NCBI RefSeq assembly: GCF_027214025.1
Contig: NZ_JAPWHB010000013.1
Span: 1 to 40,541, forward strand
DNA length: 40,541 bases
DNA from: Parahoeflea alexandrii
GTDB lineage: Bacteria; Pseudomonadota; Alphaproteobacteria; Rhizobiales; Rhizobiaceae
Direction: 5' to 3'
Shown: positions 35,141 to 40,541 of the stretch, in pieces
How positions within the stretch are numbered: the first letter of the stretch is position 1
Layout of the letters: every line of letters starts with the position of its first letter
Position numbers and translations under genes: made by a program
The notes under the pieces: generated by a model
Seen by the model: the letters and a program-made list of their open reading frames with translations, nothing else
Told to the model about the DNA's origin: nothing
The model's database searches: none

Positions 35141-37126
35141 TTACAATTCTATTTCGTCCCTGGGGTCGAGCGCCGCCTGTCGCGCGACCTGCCGGCCTCG
35201 TCGTTGAAACGCCTGTGCTTGCCGCGCAGGATCATCGGCATCATCTTCCAACAGGTCGAACTCTTTCGACGGAGGTGGTTCCTTGGGCGGTTGTACGACT
35301 TCCTCGTGTTCGGCCAGTTCCGGCTGCCGTCGTATTCCGCCATCTGAACTGTCCTCAGCGGGCCAGTTGTCATCAGGAGTTGGTTCGGCTTTTGGTGCGG
35401 CGACACGACCGGTCCAGGTGGCGTTTCCCGCAGACGGTATGATTTTGGATGGATCGGGCGGGGCCAGGACCCTCTCTGTGAACCGTCCGTCCTCATAGTA
35501 GCGGGCCTTCTTTGCCCGGATCGGCGGTAGGCCCGCAAGCATGACGATCTCGTCGGTGGCGGGAAATTGCATGACCTCGCCGGGTGTCAGCAACGGTCTC
35601 GCGGTCTCCTGTCGCGACACCATTAGATGGCCAAGCCAGGGCGAGAGCCTGTGACCCGCATAATTCTTCATGGCCCGCATTTCCGTGCCCGTGCCGAGCG
35701 CATCCGATATCCGTTTGGCGGTACGTTCGTCATTGGTCGCGAAGCTTACGCGGACATGGCAGTTGTCGAGGATCGCATTGTTGGGGCCATAGGCTTTCTC
35801 GATCTGGTTAAGCGACTGCGCGATCAGGAAGGCCTTGATTCCGTATCCGGCCATGAAGGCGAGGGCGCTCTCGAAGAAATCGAGCCGACCGAAGGCTGGA
35901 AACTCGTCGAGCATGAACAATACACGCTGGCGCCGGGTTTTGGCCCGCAGGTCCTCGGTGAGGCGTCGCGCGATCTGGTTCAGCACGAGCCGGATCAACG
36001 GTTTGGTGCGCGATATATCTGAGGGTGGGACGACCAGATAGAGCGTGGCGGGTTGCTCACCTTCGACCAGATCCGCAATGCGCCAATCGCAGCGCCGCGT
36101 CACCTTCGCCACGACGGGATCGCGATACAGTCCGAGGAAGGACATCGCGGTGGAAAGCACGCCGGAGCGTTCGTTGTCGGCCTTGTTGAGGAGTTCGCGT
36201 GCCGCAGAGGCGACCACCGGATGCGGGCCGGCCTCGCCAAGGTGGGGTGTGGTCATCATTGCCTTGAGCGTTGCCTCGATCGGCCGCTTCGGATCGGACA
36301 GAAACGCGGCAACCCCGGCCAGCGACTTATCCGGTTCAGCATAGAGAACATGGAGAATGGCGCCGACCAGAAGCGCATGACTGGTCTTTTCCCAGTGGTT
36401 GCGCCGTTCAAGGGATCCTTCCGGGTCAACCAGAATGTCGGCGACGTTCTGGACATCGCGCACTTCCCAGTCGCCGCGGCGAACCTCAAGCAGAGGATTA
36501 TAGGCGGTCGAACTCGGGTCGGTCGGGTCGAATAGCAGGACACGGCCATGCTGCGACCGGAACCCGGCGGTGAGTTCCCAATTCTCGCCCTTGATGTCAT
36601 GGACAACGGCGGAGCCGGGCCAGGTCAGGAGGGTGGGAACGACCAGACCAACGCCTTTGCCTGACCGAGTTGGCGCGAAGCACAGAACATGCTCGGGTCC
36701 ATCGTGACGAAGGTAGTTTTCCGCGAACTTACCGAGCACGACGCCGTCCGGTCCGAGCAGGCCGCTGCGTGCAATTTCCTTTGGTTCGGCCCAGCGTGCG
36801 GAGCCGTAGGTGATCACGTCTTCGGCTTCTCGTGCGCGCCATACCGACATCACGATGGCCGCGCCGATCGAAAGGAAACCGCCCGAGGCCGCGATGCAGG
36901 CACCCTCGACGAAGATCGGCGGAGCATACGCTTCATAGGCATACCACCACCAGAAAAACGCTGGCGGGTAGTAAAATGGAAAGCCGGCCAGTTCGAACCA
37001 GGGAGTCCCGAGCTGAGGCTGAAATCCAAGCCGCCATGCAACCCATTCGGTCGCCCCCCATGTGGTGGTGAGGACGATCAGGAAGACGATGGCGATTTGG
37101 CCCCAGAGGATTTTGGTCGCGGACAT
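35141..37126 (-). CDS. traG: Type IV coupling protein TraG (VirD4-like)
   Basis: A 661-residue VirD4/TraG ATPase that delivers the relaxase-DNA complex to the secretion channel. Two N-terminal membrane segments (ILWGQIAIVFLIVLTTTW and ACIAASGGFLSIGAAIVMSV) anchor it. Walker A is CFAPTRSGKGVGLVVPTLL, Walker B is VLFMLDEFPAFG, and the FLIAQSLNQIEKAYG and NCHVRVSFATND blocks are typical. The last ~110 residues are acidic and Pro-rich. It is the first gene of the leftward transfer operon. No relaxase gene follows or precedes it inside this window. Confidence 0.97.
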   Translation of the reverse strand: MSATKILWGQIAIVFLIVLTTTWGATEWVAWRLGFQPQLGTPWFELAGFPFYYPPAFFWWWYAYEAYAPPIFVEGACIAASGGFLSIGAAIVMSVWRAREAEDVITYGSARWAEPKEIARSGLLGPDGVVLGKFAENYLRHDGPEHVLCFAPTRSGKGVGLVVPTLLTWPGSAVVHDIKGENWELTAGFRSQHGRVLLFDPTDPSSTAYNPLLEVRRGDWEVRDVQNVADILVDPEGSLERRNHWEKTSHALLVGAILHVLYAEPDKSLAGVAAFLSDPKRPIEATLKAMMTTPHLGEAGPHPVVASAARELLNKADNERSGVLSTAMSFLGLYRDPVVAKVTRRCDWRIADLVEGEQPATLYLVVPPSDISRTKPLIRLVLNQIARRLTEDLRAKTRRQRVLFMLDEFPAFGRLDFFESALAFMAGYGIKAFLIAQSLNQIEKAYGPNNAILDNCHVRVSFATNDERTAKRISDALGTGTEMRAMKNYAGHRLSPWLGHLMVSRQETARPLLTPGEVMQFPATDEIVMLAGLPPIRAKKARYYEDGRFTERVLAPPDPSKIIPSAGNATWTGRVAAPKAEPTPDDNWPAEDSSDGGIRRQPELAEHEEVVQPPKEPPPSKEFDLLEDDADDPARQAQAFQRRGRQVARQAALDPRDEIEL

Positions 37127-37432
37127 TGTCGCGCATCATGAGCTTCTGACCGACCGTACTTGCAAGCGAAGTCAGAAGGTCGTCTAACGAACGGCGGCAG
37201 TTGCGCACATAAAGGACAGATTGAATGCTCTGCGGAGCAGGCGCGTTTTAATAAATGACTGCTGTGCGCCCCAATTCAGGCGTACAAGCCGGACAGTCCG
37301 ATTTTGGTGCGACGGGCGTCAAATCAGAAGTAGCATACCACTCAGAATTGGGCAGGGTCGCGCCAAGCGCTAACGGGGTCCGCAGGCTCAGGTACCTCCA
37401 AAGACTATGGCAATATTCCTCGGAATCATGAA
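37127..37432. other. Intergenic region upstream of traG; possible oriT or promoter
   Basis: 306 bases with no supported gene, between the divergent traG and nucleoid-protein genes. It holds a perfect 8-base inverted repeat, CTTCTGAC (37143-37150) and GTCAGAAG (37171-37178). On the minus strand around 37200-37213 it holds TTTATGTGCGCAAC, which partly resembles the TAAGTGCGC core of some mobilisation origins. A repeat beside a nick-like sequence would fit an origin of transfer, but the match is short. The operon promoter for traG must also lie here or further upstream. Confidence 0.35.
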
Positions 37433-38473
37433 ATGATAAAGCGCAGCAATGGGGGGGAGATTTTGCCTGACAATATTATCAAGGTCGCGATCCATCACTT
37501 GGAGCGCAATCCCGAAAACATTTACGAAGTTCATCAGGGCAATGGGCAGCTCGCGGTCAGCGCGACGGCCAAACGCCTTATCGATGAATTGCATAAGCTC
37601 TACGCCCGTCGCCCGTCAAAGGCCTACGGTAAGTTCTCCGAAAATACGGCCGACTACCCGACGTCGGTCCGGCTGACCGAATACCTCACCCAAGCGGCGT
37701 CTTTCGAAGACACGACGATTGCGTTGATGAACACCCTGGCGAAGGAAGCTCAGGCGCGCGCGGCCTCCGAAGGTGGGCACGTGTTCTTCGCGCATTTCCA
37801 ACGCGACGACAGGCAATACATCCTGGTCGCCATCGTCAACGACAAGATTAGCGCTGCGTTGACCGACGCAGCCGACCTTCAGGACGTTAAGCACCTTGAT
37901 GTCGACGGCTACCGTTTCGCCGGCCGGGTGAGTCTTGAGAGTTGGGCAAACAACGAGGAGCGGTACGTCAGCTTCTTAAAGGGCAAAGGCAACGTTTCGG
38001 AATACTTCATGGCCTTTCTGGGTTGCGACACGACCGCTGCCAGCCGGGTCGACACCTCCAACATGGTCAAGGCGATCAAGCATTTCGCCGACAGTCGACC
38101 CTTCGAACCGGCTGAACGAGCCGAGTTCATGACCCGTGCGAACGATATATGCGCCAGGGACTCCAAGGCCGATAAGGCAATTAACTTTGCGACCTTGGCG
38201 AACGAGTTGTATCCCGATGACCCGGAAGCCCTCATCGAGGTATTGGCCGATCCTGATCGCGGCCTGAGCGACGGATTCGTCGCCGATCGCAGGGCATTGC
38301 GTGGCCTGGTGTCCTTCAAGCGTAAGACGTCGAACTGGTCGGTCGAGTTCGAACGCGAGGCGCTGAATTCTGACAAGGTCCGGTATGATCCGGAGTCGAA
38401 CAGCATCATCCTTTTCGATGTGCCCGACGACCTCCGTGAAGATTTGCTGGCGGAGAGAGCCGATGGCGAATGA
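37433..38473 (+). CDS. Nucleoid-associated protein, NdpA/YejK family
   Basis: Up to 346 residues, matching the 37-kDa nucleoid-associated protein family (E. coli YejK). Shared blocks from memory are KAYGKFSENT, the YLDINH-like KHLDVDGYRFAGRVSLESW, RYVSFLKGKG, FMAFLGCD and the end KVRYDPESNSIILFDVPDDL. YejK binds the nucleoid; its biochemical role is poorly defined. Start: ATG 37433 has a weak Shine-Dalgarno. TTG 37463, directly after a G-rich GGGGGGGAG, would give MPDNIIKVAIHHL, which lines up with the YejK start (MSLDINQIALHQL), so the shorter protein (336 aa) may be the true one. It overlaps the next gene by 11 bases and is probably accessory cargo, not a transfer gene. Confidence 0.88.
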   Translation: MIKRSNGGEILPDNIIKVAIHHLERNPENIYEVHQGNGQLAVSATAKRLIDELHKLYARRPSKAYGKFSENTADYPTSVRLTEYLTQAASFEDTTIALMNTLAKEAQARAASEGGHVFFAHFQRDDRQYILVAIVNDKISAALTDAADLQDVKHLDVDGYRFAGRVSLESWANNEERYVSFLKGKGNVSEYFMAFLGCDTTAASRVDTSNMVKAIKHFADSRPFEPAERAEFMTRANDICARDSKADKAINFATLANELYPDDPEALIEVLADPDRGLSDGFVADRRALRGLVSFKRKTSNWSVEFEREALNSDKVRYDPESNSIILFDVPDDLREDLLAERADGE

Positions 38474-39665
38474 TGCCATCACCTGGGCGGACCTTCTGGA
38501 GATATACTGGAACTGCGTCTGGGTGGATGACCACATTGCAAATCTGACCATCGTCAGCGCCGGCATCGCAAGGACGCTAGAGCTCGTCGAGACTTCCGAC
38601 CGCGCCTATCACGAGGCCGACATAGCCTTGCAGGACGATAATGCGCAGCTCACGGTCGGTTCTGACGTCGAAGTGCGTATCGGTTCACCCCACCGTAGCC
38701 TAGGCCTATTGCTAAAGGATTGGGACGCGTTGCTCGCCTCCTCGTTCTCCAGGATGCGCGAGCCGTCGGCCTTCTTCATCCGCTCCGACAAAACCCACAA
38801 TGCCACCCTGCCTCCCACCGAGACGCTTCTCCAATATCGGTCGACCATGAAGCTAGTGAAGCTTCTCTCGGAATCCGCGCTGTTCGCCGATCAACAGCAA
38901 GCCAAGCTCGTGTATTTTGCCGATGCTCGCATCGAAGTGCCGGTAAAGTTTACCGCGAAGGACCTGCGTTCCATCGATTCCGCTCAGGTCGACCTCCTTG
39001 CGAAGGCCCTCGAAGGTGAAGTCCATGCGGAACAGCGCCTCGGTATCCTGGCGGACGCTGTGGTGGAGCTTGTTTCTGGTCAGATCGCTGTCAGCCGCTT
39101 TCACTATCTTATGCAGAACGTCGACGAACTCGTCCGGCGGGTTAACGACGGGTACCGCTTGTTCGCGTCGAGCTTCTCTTACTCGAAAATCCGCAGCGAG
39201 CTGGAGAAGACCCAATCCGAATACGTAGCCAGGATCCACAAGACGTTCAGCGACATCCAAGGCCAGCTTCTGGTTCTGCCCGTTGCATCCGTCGTTGTCG
39301 CAACGCAATTGAAAGCGCCGAGCGTCTGCGGCCCCGAGCTTTTGGCCAACGTTGCCGTAGTCTGCGGTGCCTGTCTGTTCGCCGCCTTACTGATCGCATC
39401 CTGCATTAATCAATGGATGACGCTCAACGCTATATCGAGCGAGATCAAAGGCCAGCGGACTAGGCTCAACGCCGAGTTCAGTGAGATCAAAGACCTCTTT
39501 ACCGGCAGCTTCGATGCTCTCGACGGTCGGATCCGGTGGCACAGGTGGGTAATGGCCTTGATCGCCGGCCTGTGCGTGGTCGGCGCAGGGTTTACTGTAA
39601 GGGCCTATTTTGTGCTCACGAACGTCGACGCATGGTCGTGCCTGGTCGGGCACGGGGCCCCATAG
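38463..39665 (+). CDS. Unrecognised protein with C-terminal membrane helices, partner of NdpA-like gene
   Basis: A 400-residue protein not recognised as a named family. Residues 1 to about 260 are soluble and mostly helical, starting ITWADLLEIYWNCVWVDDHI. Three hydrophobic segments follow: about 268-284 (LPVASVVVATQL), 294-316 (VAVVCGACLFAALLIASCI) and 362-385 (WVMALIAGLCVVGAGF). Between the last two lies a charged, coiled-coil-like segment (ISSEIKGQRTRLNAEFSEIK). The start ATG 38463 lies within the end of the NdpA-like gene (11-base overlap), so the two are co-translated. A DNA-binding protein paired with a membrane effector on a conjugative element is the layout of several phage-defence pairs; that role is a hypothesis only. 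Confidence 0.8.
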   Translation: MANDAITWADLLEIYWNCVWVDDHIANLTIVSAGIARTLELVETSDRAYHEADIALQDDNAQLTVGSDVEVRIGSPHRSLGLLLKDWDALLASSFSRMREPSAFFIRSDKTHNATLPPTETLLQYRSTMKLVKLLSESALFADQQQAKLVYFADARIEVPVKFTAKDLRSIDSAQVDLLAKALEGEVHAEQRLGILADAVVELVSGQIAVSRFHYLMQNVDELVRRVNDGYRLFASSFSYSKIRSELEKTQSEYVARIHKTFSDIQGQLLVLPVASVVVATQLKAPSVCGPELLANVAVVCGACLFAALLIASCINQWMTLNAISSEIKGQRTRLNAEFSEIKDLFTGSFDALDGRIRWHRWVMALIAGLCVVGAGFTVRAYFVLTNVDAWSCLVGHGAP

Positions 39666-40064
39666 CAATGCATGGCCACCGCCAAAAAGGCGAAGGGTTG
39701 CTGCTAAGAATGCCCGCTTAGATTAGACGCTCCAGGGGGAACGTCCGCTTCCGGGATAGTCGCTGCAAAATGCGGACGGCCGGGATGGTGCGAGAGCGAT
39801 CTTAGAGGTCACTCGCGCTTGGTGGCGTCTATTACATCCCGACCTCCAGTACCGGACAGTCCCATCCCGGCCCCGATTCCGGTCATCCGTCTTCGCAGCA
39901 GAAAACGCCCGCTGTCCGCCCGTTTGAGATCTATCCCAAAATTTGCCGTACAGGCGTTCCCGCAGCCTATACTCGGGATCCGCAACCGTGATGCGCTTGC
40001 GTGTTCGTGAAATGTTCCTATTCTTCGAAAATGCCAGAGCAGTACCGCAAATACCACCGTCACC
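39666..40064. other. Intergenic region, no gene supported
   Basis: About 400 bases between the membrane-protein gene and the IS3 end. Short frames on both strands have no family resemblance. CGTCCGC near 39750 pairs with GCGGACG near 39780 around a loop of more than 20 bases, which could be a weak terminator for the gene pair. Nothing else was recognised. Confidence 0.5.
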
Positions 40065-40082
40065 TGACCTGCCACTGAACTT

Positions 40083-40541
40083 TCATCCGGCTGCGATTAG
40101 AGCCTCGGCGGTTTTGGATACGCCAAATGGCGCGGTGTGAGCAACCGGCTCAAACGCGAAGCTTCCATATTGCGCAGCGTTGGAGCCGGTTGCGGCGATT
40201 ATCCCGGCATAGTCTGCCGGGGTCTGGTATCCGAGCGATGAGTGCGGCCGGAAATTGTTGTAATCGTTTGCCCATTCAGCAATGGCGCTGCGGGCATGAT
40301 CGAGGCCGAAGAACAGGCTTTCATTCAGCAACTCGTCACGCATGCGGCCGTTGAAGCTCTCGACATAGCCGTTTTGCATTGGCCTTCCTGGTGCGATGTA
40401 GTGCCACTCGACCTTGTGATCCTTCGACCAGGCGAGGATGGCGTTCGAGGTGAGTTCTGTGCCGTAGCACGTCGGGAACATGTTCTGCCGACAGGTTATG
40501 GCCGCACGCGCAGCTTCCATATCGCGCAGCGGGTGGCCATA
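40083..40541 (-). pseudogene. IS3-family transposase (OrfB) C-terminal remnant, chimeric
   Basis: From about 40465 leftwards the frame reads GTELTSNAILAW, HYIAPGRPMQNGYVESFNGR, RDELLNESLF and FRPHSSLGYQTPADYAG, which is the C-terminal catalytic half of an IS3-family transposase with the final Glu (VESFNG) present. The preceding residues should be of the type IVSDNGTEL, but here they are FPTCYGTEL, so the second catalytic Asp is replaced by Cys. Everything upstream (RDMEAARAAITC) does not fit the family. The frame is open to the window edge. It is therefore a broken or recombined copy, unlikely to be active. Confidence 0.8.
40154..40531. repeat. 26-bp direct repeat pair inside the IS3 remnant
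   Basis: 40154-40179 and 40506-40531 are the same 26 bases with two differences (core AGCTTCCATAT and GCGCAGCG), 352 bases apart and in direct orientation. The left copy lies within the transposase 3' end; the right copy lies in the unrelated upstream part. It suggests duplication or recombination between IS copies. Confidence 0.75.

Larger units (their letters stand above)
40065..40541 (-). mobile_element. IS3-family element, partial, runs off the window
   Basis: It carries the C-terminal part of an IS3-type transposase on the minus strand. TGACCTGCC at 40065 resembles the TG-starting termini of this family and is taken as the element end (the 3' end relative to the transposase). The other end is beyond 40541. 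The internal structure is rearranged. Confidence 0.65.

Noticed and set aside
39809-40075. 88-codon minus-strand frame before the IS3 remnant
   Set aside because: Arg/Gly-rich without family resemblance, and it runs into the inferred IS end.
1-40541. CRISPR array, tRNA or rRNA genes
   Set aside because: No regularly spaced repeats and no recognisable tRNA or rRNA segments were seen when reading both strands.

Overview
This window reads as a mobile catabolic island from an alphaproteobacterium, either a plasmid or an integrative conjugative element (ICE). The coding sequence is GC-rich. The trb/traG conjugation set, with its CopG and DUF2274 companions, is of the type common in Rhizobiales and Sphingomonadales. 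No rRNA, tRNA or CRISPR array was seen, and the organism cannot be named from the sequence.

Bases 1-97 are an almost pure C/G run, probably a sequence-end artefact, that cuts off the 5' part of a cytochrome P450. Region A (98-8424, all +) holds the P450 (CYP199-like), its 2Fe-2S ferredoxin, a C45-family acyltransferase/amidase, a LysR regulator, an acyl-CoA dehydrogenase, an NDP-forming acyl-CoA synthetase and a ferredoxin reductase. P450, ferredoxin and reductase form a complete class I monooxygenase chain. The synthetase and dehydrogenase would activate and desaturate an acid.

Region B (8426-9387) is a scar. An IS6-family element, with recognisable ends and a transposase broken by an in-frame TGA, abuts the last 48 codons of a branched-chain-type ABC permease. 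Two leftward regulators follow: a tandem double HxlR protein and a MarR protein, each ending at a perfect hairpin.

Region C (11388-23468, +) is a long catabolic and uptake operon. It encodes a feruloyl-CoA-synthase-like ligase, a thiolase, a 3-hydroxyacyl-CoA dehydrogenase/enoyl-CoA hydratase fusion, a large acyl-CoA dehydrogenase and a complete ABC importer (binding protein, permease, permease-ATPase fusion, ATPase). A consensus-like promoter overlaps a long inverted repeat just upstream, divergent from the MarR gene. The inferred logic is that an aromatic or phenylpropanoid-type acid is imported, CoA-activated and beta-oxidised, under MarR control. The true substrate is unknown. A 530-base AT-rich gap and a second LysR gene end this part.

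Region D (24927-37126, all -) is a tightly overlapping conjugation operon, read leftwards as traG, copG-like, trbB, C, D, E, J, K, L, F, G, I and a DUF2274 gene. It encodes the coupling protein and a Trb-type (P-type) type IV secretion system. No relaxase, integrase or replication gene is visible. The LysR gene and the DUF2274 gene overlap tail to tail, which marks the cargo/transfer junction.

Region E (37127-40541) is cargo behind traG. It contains a 306-base gap that might hold an origin of transfer, an overlapping gene pair (NdpA/YejK-like nucleoid protein plus an unrecognised C-terminally membrane-anchored protein), a gap of about 400 bases, and a rearranged IS3-family transposase remnant running off the end. 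The NdpA/membrane pair is the best candidate for an undescribed system.
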